A DNA stretch of 64,000 nucleotides, taken from assembly GCA_030704615.1 (NCBI GenBank), contig CM060732.1, positions 79,378,171 through 79,442,170 on the forward strand. The letters are read 5' to 3'. How positions within the stretch are numbered: position 1 is the stretch's first letter; each line of letters starts with the position of its first letter. This stretch comes from Takakia lepidozioides. Lineage: Eukaryota > Streptophyta > Takakiopsida > Takakiales > Takakiaceae. Shown here in pieces: positions 10,631 through 23,600 of the stretch. The position numbers and the translations under genes are program-made. Below the pieces are notes generated by a model. That model searched no databases. It had not been told where the DNA came from and worked only from the letters and a program-made list of their open reading frames with translations.

Positions 10631-12899
10631 TGCGCTAGCTTCTGGACCTAACAATTCGATGATCTCTGCCTTCGCGGGGCTAACAAAGAGATGGGTATCA
10701 CCAGCTACCTGTGGATCTCTTGCTTGCAAGGTATGTCAAGGTTTAACCCTTTTCTGTTCTGGTTGGAATATGAGATTCAAGTTCGAAGATCGAGCTTGTG
10801 TACAGCGATCTCGAGAGCAAAGAGAACAAAGCTCGAGACTCTCTGAAGGAGATGGGTGGAGTACTGGAAACACGGCAGGGCTTATAAACGTGCCTGTGGG
10901 TGTGTAGTTAGATAGGTCTCGCTGCGCGTGCTTATTTGACTAACGACCGTAGTTTAATTTGACCACAGCTGCTACTCCTCCACTCCTCTAATAATCTTGT
11001 AGTGCCACATTTCCGACCCTTTCAAAGATTTGGACCCCGTGTTTCAACGTGGCTGCTCAGATTTGACTGCGAATAGTGAACTGAAACCACCGCCCAACTT
11101 CACTTTCTTTGAATGACTCGTCTCAGACTTGTAACATGGTTGTCCTTGGAAATTTTTGGTACCTTGGATTTGAATATGAAATAAAACAGGGATGCTTACA
11201 TAACACTACTTTCAAATGACGTACTTGTGTTGGTTATAACTTCAATCTTTCAAACACACAGTAACACAGGCACTAAAAGGTCCAGTAGATTCAAATCAAA
11301 CACTGTAGAGTCGTCTTATGTGGTAGTACCGGGGCAATTGGGGAAAGACCACCTGACGCAGTGGCGGCGCGACAAGAAAATGTAGTTTAATGTCCACGGA
11401 TTGCATTGTCAATGAAGCATTGTTAATGGTAAGGGTGGGCCCATGACCTCACAAGCAGCTGCATGTTGTGACGTTGTTCACGGCCCATTTCTATGTTGCA
11501 AAGTTGGTACACTGCTCTCTTAAATTATCCACAAGTCCTCCACCAGTTGAAGCAAAATTTCTTAACTGCAAGAGGTCTTTCCACGAAACAGTCGCGTTGT
11601 AGTCACTTGGTTTCTTTGGGCATCAAGTGGTGAATAGTGAGGGTCAACAGCTCATCATTGGACTCGTAGAGAGGGAATCTCTGGGAACAACAACGGACAA
11701 TTGTCTCTGACCCTGTCAAACAAAGCAAGTCGTCAGCCCACCTCGGCTGTAAGCACAACGTTGAAGGACTGATCACACAAGCTACCACTTCATGTACGAT
11801 AGAGTCAAACGGACTCGCATCCTGGATTCCTCCCTCATTAATTATCCGGGCGGCCCATGTTGAGAGCACCTGCGAATCTTTAAATCTCTGAAGATCTGCG
11901 GTGTACAGAATGATTGAAAGAAATGGAATCTTGGTCGTCCCTCGCCTCTGGGTGATTGTTGCCTCTATGGCTCAATGAGGGTTTCATTTCTTCTCCTCTT
12001 TATAACATTGTTGGTTTTTCAAAAAAAAAAAAGTTTGGAAATCTGATCATTCGATGAAGTGGGTGATTGAATGGGTTGACTGATATCACAATCAGAATCA
12101 AAATCAAAAGATTTCAAAGTCCAAAATTCAGTTGACAGAAGTTTTGATTGATTTGGTGTTGGACTCTCTCTTACATATTGCAGAAAGAACGGAGGGTTGA
12201 TCAATCATCAATATATGGGTAAGTGGGAAAAATGGTGATAGAAGAGTTGCTTCTTGGAAATTTGTTAACAAATGAGTGTAACTTACAGTACATTTACAGA
12301 CTGGTGTAAGCTGTGCAGGAAGGGGGAAAAGGAAGTAAAGCCATGAATAACCTCTTTGAAGAATGGATACTAGATTGAAGCTGATGTCACACTGGCATTT
12401 CGGAAAATTTTCCAACCAGTTGACAAAATGTACATGAGCACTGGAAGCTTCTTTAGGGCTCCATTGTATTTGAACAGGGAGCCCGGTCTGAACCTATGAA
12501 CTCCCATTGGAAGAACCAACAAAGTTCATGGGACCTCATGCTACATGAATGGTCCTTCCAAAAGCCACTTGAGTGAACTCTGTGACTGGCTTGCAATTCA
12601 ATTTGAGCAAGAATTTAATGTATAATCTTTCCTCACTACTTGGGAGCCTAAGTGGGCAATGCTGCACTGGCACCTATCTATACAACTGCTCAATTAGGAA
12701 TCTATGTAAGTCTAACAGATCCTGCGATGATCTTCGCTATTAAAAAGCGTGTCATCGTGGTGTACAGGCTGATAAATCTTGAGGTCTAGCACAAAAAGCA
12801 GCTCCATTCTTAAGCAGCAGGTACTTCGTGCCTGCCAAGGCTAGGGGAGCTGCTTCTCTCAATGCCAGGTGACATTGTCGGCAGTGGCAAGAAAATAAC
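10631..12899. repeat. Intact PKS-array spacer
   Basis: The 2.27 kb between copies 2 and 3 is the uninterrupted version of the spacer that is split by the non-LTR element between copies 1 and 2. The copy 2 to copy 3 period is 3475 bp. No gene is supported inside it. Confidence 0.75.
10881..10888 (-). promoter_or_regulatory. TATA box of PKS copy 2
   Basis: TTTATAAG on the minus strand, about 250 bp upstream of the chosen ATG. It aligns with TATATAAG of copy 1. Confidence 0.55.
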
Positions 12900-14093
12900 C
12901 TACATGGAAGGCATGCTGCGGAGCACCAATCCTTCCATTGTCAGCCCTGGACCAATGCCGATCAGCAATCCCCACTCCCTGCCCTCTCCTGTTGTTGATG
13001 CACCAGCCTTCAGTGACCGAGTGCGAATATTATCGAGCACGAACAACACACATGCGCTGCCCATGTTGCCGTAGTTTGCAAGAGTGTCTCGGCTCGCCCC
13101 TAGCTTTTCTGGTAACAAACCCAATTGGTTCTCTATTTGGTTGAGGATCGCAACACCTCCCGGGTGTACCGCCCAGAACATATCATTACACTCTGTGGAA
13201 TCTGCCCATGTTCTTGCTTCGGTCACAAACTCGTCGATGCTCGTTGACACCAGCTTGGGGATATCTGGCGTCAGGTGGTAGTACATGCCAGCCTCCATGA
13301 AGTGTCCGTCAATCGCTCCTTCACTGTTTGGCACATTCATCTCCCCAGCCCATTGGATTTCGAACAACGGTCGCTCCACTTCAGGGATTGGGTCAGACCC
13401 CACGATCACTGCTCCTGCACCGTCTCCAAACAATCCTTGTCCTACTAATCCATCCAGATATTCCTCGCTGGGTGCTCGGAAGAAGCTCGCAGTCACTTCG
13501 CTGCTGATTACCAGGACGCGGGCACCCTTGTTGTTCTCGGCAAGGTCCTTGGCAACTCTCAGTGCAGCAGCCCCTCCCCAGCAACCTGTCTGGTACATCA
13601 TCACCCGTCTCACCTTTGGGGAAAGTCCCAAGGATTTTGCCACAATGAGGTCAACCCCGGGCATATTCACCACACTAGTGGTAGTCACGACGATATGGGT
13701 AATCTCTGACTTGGAGCGGCCCCATTCCTTGATCACCTTTTCGGCTGCCTCCTTGGCCAGCTTCGGCACCCACTCAATCAGTATGTTGTGACGCACATTG
13801 AGAGAGGGCTCCAGGTAGGTGCCCAAAACGGGGTACTCTTCGATCAATTCCTTTGTCATAACCATGTGGCGTTTGTTGATTTGCATCTTATCACAGATGC
13901 GCTTGAACTTGGCTTTGAGCGCGGTCTTGTGATTACAGTTGGTAGCATCAAAGTAGTAGTCAGCGTAGGTGCTCTGCTCATGCACTGTCGGAGGATTCGC
14001 TGTACCAATGGCCATCACTGTTGCCGGCCCCTCTGCTCGAGGTTGTGCCCTGCGCCCCGTGCCATAAGACTCGATATGCCCATTTGACGCCAT
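12900..14093 (-). CDS. Type III polyketide synthase, CHS family, copy 3
   Basis: 397 residues, intronless. The start is the ATG at 14091-14093, aligned with MASNG in the other copies; an upstream ATG 12 codons earlier is not conserved. The N-terminal linker is four residues shorter than in copies 1 and 2 (HIESYGTG). From RRAQPRAEG onward it is nearly identical to copy 2, including EPSLN, the catalytic triad and the Phe, Tyr and Gly pocket changes. It differs near the C-terminus (IRTRS, GREWG). Its promoter and 5' leader are unlike those of copies 1 and 2 and resemble those of copy 4. Confidence 0.93.
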   Translation of the reverse strand: MASNGHIESYGTGRRAQPRAEGPATVMAIGTANPPTVHEQSTYADYYFDATNCNHKTALKAKFKRICDKMQINKRHMVMTKELIEEYPVLGTYLEPSLNVRHNILIEWVPKLAKEAAEKVIKEWGRSKSEITHIVVTTTSVVNMPGVDLIVAKSLGLSPKVRRVMMYQTGCWGGAAALRVAKDLAENNKGARVLVISSEVTASFFRAPSEEYLDGLVGQGLFGDGAGAVIVGSDPIPEVERPLFEIQWAGEMNVPNSEGAIDGHFMEAGMYYHLTPDIPKLVSTSIDEFVTEARTWADSTECNDMFWAVHPGGVAILNQIENQLGLLPEKLGASRDTLANYGNMGSACVLFVLDNIRTRSLKAGASTTGEGREWGLLIGIGPGLTMEGLVLRSMPSM

Positions 14094-14796
14094 TATACCT
14101 TGATGGGTCTCTGACCCTCGACAATACACAGACTCTAAAACGAGTGTTCAAAGCGCAGCTTAAACTCGTATTATCACCTCTCGAGAGGGAGATCGAGAGC
14201 GGCCAAAGGGGAATTTACCGAACTATGGGTGCAGAGAGGGAGGCGCAGCAATGAGCAAGGCAAGTGTAGAGTAGAGAAGCTAAGCAGAGAAAGAATTGAG
14301 CAGGATAGAGACAACAGAGAGGAAAGGGTTATATATAGTTGTGTGAGTGCGACAATCTCTGGGCCATGGTCTCTTCAATATTGGCTGCCCGCAAGTGTTG
14401 ACTGGGCAGCGAGTCGCAGCGCGAGCCCAATTGACGAACCCGCTGTGGCGGCCCACACACGGAACGCAGTCAGGAAACTGCCCACGCTGTTGACTGTATG
14501 AACACCCCAAAAGATCAGCCTAACTTAGTACTTGGAGCGACAAGGAATTTCAACCCTCCTGCAGCGCATCTAGTAGGTGACATTCATAGGTTTTGATAGA
14601 TTCAACAAGTTGCACTATGTACTGCAAGGGAATATATTTTGTCCTTGGTGTATATTTGGATATAATGGATGCCATTGTTTTGAATGATACATTTTATGTT
14701 TTCTCGCACAATGCTGAGCTGGGTAATCTTTTAGTTAATATTCTTTGCAGCGTTTGTGACATTACACAGGCAAAGCGGAGAATGCCACACTAGGCT
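14094..14796. other. PKS copy 3 upstream region, no gene
   Basis: Promoter and leader of copy 3, then AT-rich sequence up to the gypsy LTR. No gene is recognised. Confidence 0.6.
14329..14337 (-). promoter_or_regulatory. TATA box of PKS copy 3
   Basis: TATATATAA on the minus strand, about 236 bp upstream of the ATG, in the context ACAACTATATATAACCC, which is shared with copy 4. TTGACT, a W-box-like core, lies about 60 bp further out on the plus strand. Confidence 0.55.
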
Positions 14797-15254
14797 TAAA
14801 ACAAGCCTGAAGCATATACTCCTTTCCTCTCAAGAAGCAAGGTTGCACAACAAAGGGGCGAGCGGAAAGAGCAAGCGGCGCGCGAGACGAGGATCAAACA
14901 CACGAATCAGACACTAAGCAGCTCTCATCCAAAACTTGTACACCCAAATCACATATACACCAACACCCGAGTACACCACCCTCACCTTGTGTCAGGGCGC
15001 CGTCTTTATACAAAAGCCCTAACCATAGTGGCCCGCCGCGTGGCGAGGCATCATAGGCCAAAGCCCACGGTGCTGCCTTGTAGCCTTAGATCTGATGAAA
15101 GGCCAAGATCAAGCCACCAGCCTAAACTAACCCTAACCTAAACATCATTGTAACGATTAACGGCTTTATATGCCAAAAATATATACTATGAATGTGTATC
15201 GCCGTTTTGGATGAAACGGGCTATTTTCAGGCTAAGCAAGTATGGGGCTTTACA
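14797..15254 (-). repeat. 3' LTR of the gypsy element
   Basis: 458 bp, starting TGTAAAGCCCC on the minus strand and ending GGCTTGTTTTA, so the termini are TG and TA rather than TG and CA. It contains TGTATAAAGACGG, a possible TATA box. A purine-rich stretch (minus-strand GTGGGGGGTAGG, about 15264-15275) lies just inside the element and may be the polypurine tract. Confidence 0.88.
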
Positions 15255-15764
15255 TCTGTGAAGCCTACCCCCCACGAAAAATCCTGAGCTCCACGAAGGA
15301 AATCAATGATGGAAAATATCACCCTCCACTGCTGGGTGAAAAACCTACCAAGGGAAAACCTGGCACCTGCAAGTTGGGCCGAGGACAAAACCATTGGCTA
15401 GGAAAACCGTGCAGGGAGTACAGATGGTGAGAAAAAGTTCCAAGTCCTAGAGAGGACAAGTCCGAGGATCCTAAGAGTCATCATCTGTAAACTAAGACTA
15501 AGCCGCTGAGAAGAGAAGTGGAGTAAACTGAAGCAGATCGCGAAGAAGATCAAGACATCACCCCACAGTGCGCCCCTCCACATTGATACATGTGAGATCA
15601 AAAACTAGCTCGGAATGCACCAAGTCTGTAAAAGAAACAGGTTCATCCCGCACTTCAGTGTTAGAGCCTTGGGGAAGAAGAAGAGCACGTCGCCTACGTA
15701 AAATCTGATAGATCAAGTATGGACCGTCGATCTTGAGCTTAGATTTGCATGCATGCTTGCCATG

Positions 15765-18700
15765 CTATAATCGAACACACACGGTCTGTCCCACCTGAAA
15801 CAGGTTAGAATACTTGACACGTTTGTTAAAATTACGGACTTGGGTTAGTTGAGCCTTACCAGTGTTCGTCTTGGCATCATGGATAGACACCGCATGGCGA
15901 GCATGAAGATCCTCAACAAAGGTTTCAAGATCAACCAGATCAGCAACAGTAGAGATAAGAGGGGTAGAATGCAAAGGAGAAACACACTTGCGACCATACA
16001 ACAACTCAAAATGAGTCTTTTTGGTACTAGCATGCACGGCAGTGCGATAAGCAAAGAGAATAGGGGGAAGAAATGTAGATCCCACTCCCTGGTAAGTGCG
16101 CCATTCTTCTCCAACATTCGGCAGAGAGTTTGGTTGAAGCGTTCCGTAAGGCCATTGGTCTAGGGATGGTATGGAGCGGTGGTGGAATGCTTGACACCGA
16201 AGTTGAAGCAAATCATCGTGAGGAGCTGGTTACAAAACTCCTTGCCCTGATCCGTTAGTATCTCCCGAGGACACCCATGCCTCATAAGGATCTCATTGAA
16301 GAAGAACTGAGCTACAGCATCACTAGCCTTGGAACGCAAAGGCCGGACTTCTACCCACTTAGTCAAGTAGTCGGTAGCAACACAAAGGTAGCTTTGACCC
16401 TTTGATGTGAGTGCGAGGGGTCCTACCAAGTCAATGCCAACACGAGCAAAAGCATGGGTGACAGGCAAAGGCTGCAGCTCATATAAGATCCAGGGCCTAG
16501 GGAGAGCAATGTTAGCACGACAACCTTCACACTTAGAGATGAACTCGGTGATGTCTCGGTGAATTCCCAGCCAATAGTATACCTCTTGGATGCGGTCCAC
16601 AATTTTCTTGATACCAAGGTGACCTACATACAAGGAACAATGGAAACGCTCCAATAAAGCATTCAGCTGGCTCTATGGTGGCACCTCCAAGTAGCATGAC
16701 ACTCCCCCTCTAGTGAGCTCCTTGAAAAACTTATCACCCATAAAACGGTGAGTAGACACATGATAGAGAATTTGTTTACGCAAGGACTCGGAAAGGCCAG
16801 CTGGCGAAGGCCCTGATTGGCATCGCTGGAGTAGCGCAGCATGTAGCTGATCATCCATGACTGCACTGCACATAAGAGGTAGACAATGGGTTTTAGAGAA
16901 GGTGGTCCGGAGTGCCTGCATCTATGATCTCTAGCCAGGGATACCTTCACCTCAATTGTTACTACTCATGGATAGCCAAATCAGGCCTTGAAGCTCAGGC
17001 CAATAGTCACACTGGAGTGCAGCAGCCGAATCACAACAAACTCGGGGGCCTAGGAAAGAGAAAGACTGAAACACAACAAGGAACTTCCACCAAACTATCC
17101 GAATTCTCGCGAAGTGATAGATCCACCACACATACTAACACACGAATAAATCAACCAGGTTCATCTAATAGGCTAGACCAGCCCCATGCAGCCAAGATGC
17201 CATAAGAATCGAGGGCTAAGGGTTGCTGATCTGCACAAAGAAGGTTGAGAAGAGGGGCAGGATCAGGAGGAGCAGCAGCATCAGCAGCAATAAGGTCATC
17301 CAGGGTGAGCATAGGCCTGCTGACAGGAGGATCAACCCGCGTGAGTGCATTAGCATTTGTATTTTCCTTGCCCTTCTTGTAGACTATATCCATGTCAAAT
17401 TCCTGCAGGTACATAGTCTATCTAGCAAGTGTGCCATGAAGTTCCATTGGCTTAACAAGAGCCTTTAGTGGAAGATGATCAGTCTCTACCACAAACCGGC
17501 TGCCATGTAAATATTGCCTGAAATGCTTCACGCCAAAAACCAGGGCTAGACCCTCCTTATCAGATATGGAATAATTCCTTTCATGACGATCTAGACGACG
17601 AGATGCATAGGCTATTACATGCTCCTTGCCTTCTACAACTTGACATAAGATTGCAGAGATGGCAACATCTGATGCATCAGTCTGAAGTAAAAAACGTAAC
17701 TCAAAATTGGGAAACATGAGGATGGGACACAAGACCTTGCGAAGGGTGTCAAAAGCAGCCTGTTGGACGAAGGTCCATTCAAACCTGGCATCTTTGCACA
17801 ACACCTTGGTTAGAGGGTGAGCAAGCTTGGCAAAGTTCTTTATGAAGTGCCTATAATAAAAAGCCAGACCAAGGAAGGATTTGATACAATGTTTATCCCT
17901 AGGGATAGGAAAGCCCCAAACAGACTCAAGCTTGGCAGGATCATGAAGCAAACCATCTTTGGACAAAACATGACCAAGGAAGTGCAGCTCGGGCACGAAT
18001 AGCTCACACTTCTTGGGCTTTACTTTGAGACCTGCAGTGCGCAATTTGCTGAAAACATGCTACAGATCAGCTAGGTGAGCATTAAAACTGGCTGAGTAAA
18101 CATTGATATCATCGACATAAATTAAAGCACACTCCCAGCGCAGATTGCCCAAGACAATGTCAATGAGGCGTTGGAAAGTAGAGGTGGCATTGCATAAACC
18201 AAAAGGCATGGTCTCATATTGGTACTTGCCCATGCGACACACAAATGAGGTCTTTTCCTTGGCAGATTCAATAAGAGGAACTTGCCAAAAGCCAGACGCA
18301 AGATCAAGGGTGGCACCATGCAATTGACACTACAACAGATTCGCGGTAGTTATGACTGCCAAACCATGGTAGTCATGGTTTTCATGACTTTGACCATGAC
18401 TACACCATGTTTTTATATGAAATTGACCTCCCGCAGTCGTTCATACGACTGTAGTCATATGAACGACTATCTAAATAGTCGTCTGTATGACTACATGGCT
18501 CCGGAATGGGCGGAAGGCTGTTCAACGGCAATTGACCAGATTTAGCTCACCATTCATAGTCATTTCCATGACTACAGTGTACATGGATGAGGTTACATAG
18601 TCATGATGACTACTGGGGATTTTGTAATTTGGTGTGTATAATACAATTAAAACATCATATGATTATATGAATGACTAATGGGTGTATTGGTTAACAGGTA

Positions 18701-20661
18701 ATGAACTATAACTCTTATAGTAAAGAGGTTGCAGGTTCAAACTCCTCTAAGTACAATCAAATGGATAAGATGACCCTAGGGTTAGTAGGTGAGTTAGGGA
18801 TAGCACGTGGTGCCCTAGATGGATTGCCACGTGGTTTTTTCATTATTATAAAATGCATTATGCCACGTGGCACAATGCGGTGTGACGCGGCGTTTGACAT
18901 ATGTTTTAGTTTTTTAGTTTTTTAATTTAATTTAATTTTTTAAATCAATTGCGCCTCGCCACGTGGCGCGGCAGCGGCGGCTACAGTATGGTATATATGA
19001 CTGCAGTGAGAGATATCACTTGGTTCATATGACTGTAGTCATCCGGACCGTACCATCCTGTACTCATTGTATTGACTTGGTTTGCACGACTTACAGTCAT
19101 AGAAGTCATATGTACCGTTTATGACTGCAGAATAGTCATAAATACCGCGATCTGTTGTAGTGTGATCCAAGGTCTCATTAATCCTGGGTAATGGGTAGGC
19201 ATCCTTTTTGGTGATGTCATTCAGCTTCCTGAAGTCAACACAGAAACGAGTGGTACCATCTTTCTTACCAACCAGGACAATCGGACTGGCCCAAGGAGAA
19301 ACTGAAGGCTTAACCACGCCAGCATCAAGCATTTTCTGTACCTCTTCTTGAATTATTGCACGTTCCTTGACACTCTCATGGTAAGCAAATTGTTTAATAG
19401 GAGCCCCTTCAGTGACAATGTCATGTTGGAGAATATGAGTGCGTCCTAGATCAGTGGATCCCAAACTGAAAACATCTAGATTCTTTGCAATAAGCATTTC
19501 CACTTTCCTCCTTTGTCTAGAGGAGAGAGTTGTGCCCAACTTGATTTCAGATAAGAGGGCCGCCTTACCTTCTGGGCTGAGATCAAGGACAGGTGGTGGA
19601 GCAACTGCAGCAAAGGCAGAAACCTCATCTAAGAGGCCATGTTGGATGCCGATGGCCTCAAGTCCAAAGCCAGCGTGCACCTCTTGTATCGCAGCAATGG
19701 GCAGAGCAGTATTGCGAGCCAGAACCTGCCCCTTTTTAATAGTCACAGGGAAGCGCTCAAGATTAGCAATCAGGATCTTGACTTCCTGCCTATATCCTCT
19801 ATCCAGAACACCAGTGGCCACCAGGCAGTGCTTAAGGGCATTCAATCTCCTCCAACCTTCAACTTCTAGGAAATGAGAAGCTGGACACAAGAAAGCCAGA
19901 CCAGACTTGACCACCTTCTGAGTCAAGGCAAGGATGGTGATGTTGAGAGGTGCACGAATTAGAGTAGAATTCTTTGGAATAGCTATGGGCACCCCTGTCC
20001 TATCCCTAGCACCAGGAACATGCCACTGATATAAGAGTTGAAGAATAGGCTGAAACTTGTAGAAATCATTCCAATTGAGGTTGGAGTGAGAGTTCTGTTG
20101 TACCTCCTTTACTAGGGCCTGGACTCTGGACAAATTGGCTGTAGCAGACCCAGCCTTTATCTTCACTGCTTTCAAAAGAACCACTACTTCATGCCCCTCT
20201 CCATTGTTAAAGCGAAGGGAGTAGTCTACTAGGCTGATGGTGGCACCAGCCCCGGTCATCCAGTCAAGGCCTAGAAGGAATTGATCTCCAATGGTGACTA
20301 TGCAGGTACCTAACGACAACCTCCTTTTTATGAATTATGATGGGAACAGTGACTAGTCCTAAGGGCTCATACCTGGATCCATCTGCAATAAGCACCTCAA
20401 TACCCGTGGCAGAGCATAGTTTAAGACCAAGAACTCTCACAACACTCAAGGGTATGGCAGCTATAGTGCATCCAGTATCAACCACACAGGGAAAGCTGAG
20501 CTCGTGGATATGGCACTGGGCCATGAGGGGACTGATCTGCTGGCCAGCAGTCTGCCGACTGAGAGGACAATGCAAAGCTTTGAAATTAGTAGATACAACA
20601 GCTTGAATCGGAACAGAAGAAACAGGGTTGGTAGATGATGGACCTCTTGCCCCCTTCCCAA
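15765..20661 (-). pseudogene. Gypsy pol: protease, RT, RNase H, integrase, broken
   Basis: The protease has the DTG site in VVDTGCTIAAIP (about 20470). The RT has FRKLND, YPLPRI, then after the CACTA insertion DLASGFWQ, MPFGLCNAT and the catalytic YVDD (about 18120). RNase H has TDASDVAI, SDKEGLA and ETDHLPL. The integrase has an HHCC-like finger (KCEGC), Asp in GIDLVGPL, Asp in LTDQGKEF and Glu in LTERFN. Stops are TAG at 18060, 17418 and 16160. Frame changes fall near 20600 and 20300, between 17150 and 16650, and near 16100. The 18328-19162 insertion splits the RT domain. Confidence 0.85.
18328..19162. mobile_element. Non-autonomous CACTA-type transposon, 835 bp
   Basis: The left end starts CACTACAACAGATTCGCGGT and the right end is a near-perfect inverted copy ending TGTTGTAGTG. 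CACTACAA termini are the hallmark of En/Spm elements. TGA flanks both sides (18325-18327 and 19163-19165), the 3 bp duplication expected of this family. Subterminal regions are full of short TATGACT/AGTCATA motifs in both orientations, like transposase-binding arrays. There is no transposase gene. Deleting the element plus one TGA puts the two halves of the RT back in the same frame. Confidence 0.92.
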
Positions 20662-20670
20662 GAGATCGTG

Positions 20671-23600
20671 CTAGTTTAAAAGAGGGGAAGAGCCATTAGC
20701 TGTCTTCTTGTTCTTGATCAGCTCTGGTAGCCCTGCTCTGTCTAGACAATGCTTCGTCCAGTGTTCAAAAGACCCACAGATGTAACAGGCAGCACGATTA
20801 CCTTCATAGGCTTGTCCAGTCTGGGTTCGACCTCTATTGTTACGTCTTGTGGTTCCTTGGCTGTGTCGAGGCTGCCATCTCTGTTGATGAGCCTGCATGG
20901 CAGCAAACTGAGTGGCCACAGACTCACTAAGACTTCCCACAGTATTAGCCAACCCCTGAAGAGTAAAATCATCAGCTTTATATGTCTTAGCAGGAGGAAC
21001 ATAGGGTGAGGATGTTGCAAACATGCCAAGCTCTGAACCCACTGGAGCTTGAAACTTGGCATGATGTTGCATTGATTTGCTGTCAGCCAAGTCTGCCATT
21101 TTAAGATTAATTTCTGCTAACATAGTCTTGTCATCAACAAAATGATGTCGTTGAGCCCAATTCTGAATAGTGGAAGGCAACCCAAGGAGAAAATACCTTT
21201 TAACCATACGATCCCTCTCTGCGGGGTCTATGATGTTTTCAACAGCAGCAAATTTTAGATCCATGTAATACTTCCACAAGGATTCCCCAGGTTGGTAAGT
21301 CCTGGCCGAAAGCTTGGTAAAGCAATCCAGAGGCCTCTCAGGAGGTTTGAACAAGGTCTTTGCCTATTCCACCAGAGTTGCCCAGTTGAGGCTGGGATCA
21401 TCCATGACAGCCGCATGCAGTAAGTCACGAGCTGGTCCCTTCATGCTCATCCTAAAGATCGTCATCTTGAAATTCTCAGGCACTCCATTGACACTAGCAA
21501 TGACCTCAAACATCTGAAGATATCTATCAAAGTCTTTTCCCATGGTATATTCTGGGTAAGGTTGAGTGGTCAGCTGGGGAATCAGATGATACGGCAAGCT
21601 ATGGTTGATATGACCATGGAGGACAGACCCATGAGCAGGGCAACAGGGAACTATGGGAGCAGCATTACCATGCACATATCCAATATTAGATGCAGAATTG
21701 TAACTTACATTATTATTGCTGACTGATCATGTAGCAGTTGAGGCTGACAGACGTGACGCCACCGTGCCCATGGGAAGAGCAGGTATTGCCACACTTGGCT
21801 GAGCAACAGGGTTAGTAGACTGCAAGTGGGTCTGTGGCATGCCACTCATGGGAAGAGTGGATGCCACTCCCACCGGTTGTGTTGACACAGATCTTATACT
21901 GCTAAGAGGGATATTGCTAGCATGCATACCCACGGACTGGCTAGAGACAAGATGTGGTGGCACCCCAGCTTGGAAGCAGCAGGAAGAGCCCCCACTGATT
22001 GGTCAGCTATGGCAGGAGGCAGAGCAGTAGACATATTAGAGGGCCCTTGCATCATGACACCCCCACCTTGAACAACACCATGCACGTTCAACACAGGAAG
22101 ATTGCCCACATGCAGACCCGAATTCATAGGCAACAAGTTCCCTCCCTCGAGAGTGGGACTAGGGAAATTCACAACAGGCAGCATCCTAGGACTCAAGTTA
22201 GCAACCAGGGCCAGCATACTGCTCGTAGTAGCCCAGACATCCGAACCAGACCCTTCGATCCCGTGGACATGAGTAGGATGAGAGGGCAGAACGTTTAACT
22301 CCCGAGCCAGCGTAGGCTCAGTCCGTCTAGCCACCAAGGCCTCATCACGCCGATCATAGACAGAAAGGCCCTCAAGGGTGGCTATCCCAGACCCCTCATC
22401 AACTAATGTAATACCAGTTAGGGACTCTGCAACTGCTCCCATTGTCCCAACATTCAACAATTCATCATCACTCACCATGAAATTACCTGCCTGCAGGTTG
22501 TCCGATCCCTCATTCACTTCTACTATACCTTCGGCCAGCGGCTCTCCTAAATTATTCATGGACCTCTGTCTTCCGGATCTCAGCCAAGTAGTTCTAGAAT
22601 CACCTAGCATACAAGAAACGAGGTTGGATTGGAGGCATAACATTTAAGCAGCAGGGATGTGGAGCATGGGCCGAGCACTTGGCGAGCTGTCTTCCGGAAC
22701 CCAAGTGGAACAATACACCACCCTCAGCACCTTGTGTGATTGTAATTCATAGATCCCCAACGCCAGCCACTCCCAACCATCAGCTCCTTTAAGCCAAAAG
22801 CCAACGCGGGTGGTATCGCCCTCTCTCCAGGTGCGCGAAAGCACAGTCGAGTTTGAACAGTCACTCAGTCTCTCAAACGCGCTTGGGCGAGCCACTTGCT
22901 ATGAAGCAAAGGACTCCACACCCAGGACCACTAGATCAGACAACTGTACTATCAAGGCCCCACCCGTCAAACCATCAATTAACTGTGAATAAGTAGGTGC
23001 CAAGGCGCAGGGCCGGAGCTGAAATCGTAGTGCCCTCAAGATCAAAGCCCCCGTGCCTTGTAACATCAACGACAACCAACTTCGCCCTACCACATCAGGG
23101 CCATGTTGAAGCTCTGCACTTCGAACACCAGAAAGAGGTAGATACAAGCCAACTTCCAACCAGGTCAATTCACGATGGTTCAGAAAACGCGACTTGATCG
23201 TCCTGGACAGTAGACGCTCTTTGTTGCATAGCTCAAATTCGCGCTTAGCAAGCTGTCTGGCCCTGGATATCACCGCACCAGGCTCAAGCAAAGGTCGCGT
23301 GAACAGGGCCTCATGATGACTGGTTAGTACAGCAAGATCACCTACAACAGCTCTCTCTACACGCTCAAACCAAAGCTGATCTTCGTCACACAACAGATCA
23401 TCTATTTCCTGTGACAATTCAATGTCTCTCTCTAATTCTGCTGCTTGCTGCCTACTTTCGAAATATTCAGGGCCTGGATCCACAAAATTGTCAAAGTTAT
23501 AGTAGTCTGGGTCAAAGCTATCTAGAGAGCTGTCAGACCTCTCAAACCTTGGCGACCACGCCTCTGCCTCCCCCAGATTATCATAATCACTACCACCAGG

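Noticed and set aside
10631-10729. N-terminal extension of PKS copy 2 to an ATG at 10729
   Set aside because: The extension is not shared by the other copies and lies in the 5' leader. The conserved MASNG start is preferred.
15125-15145. Telomere-like CTAACCCTAACC in the LTR
   Set aside because: It is a single short occurrence inside an LTR, repeated only because the LTR is repeated, and is not a telomeric array.
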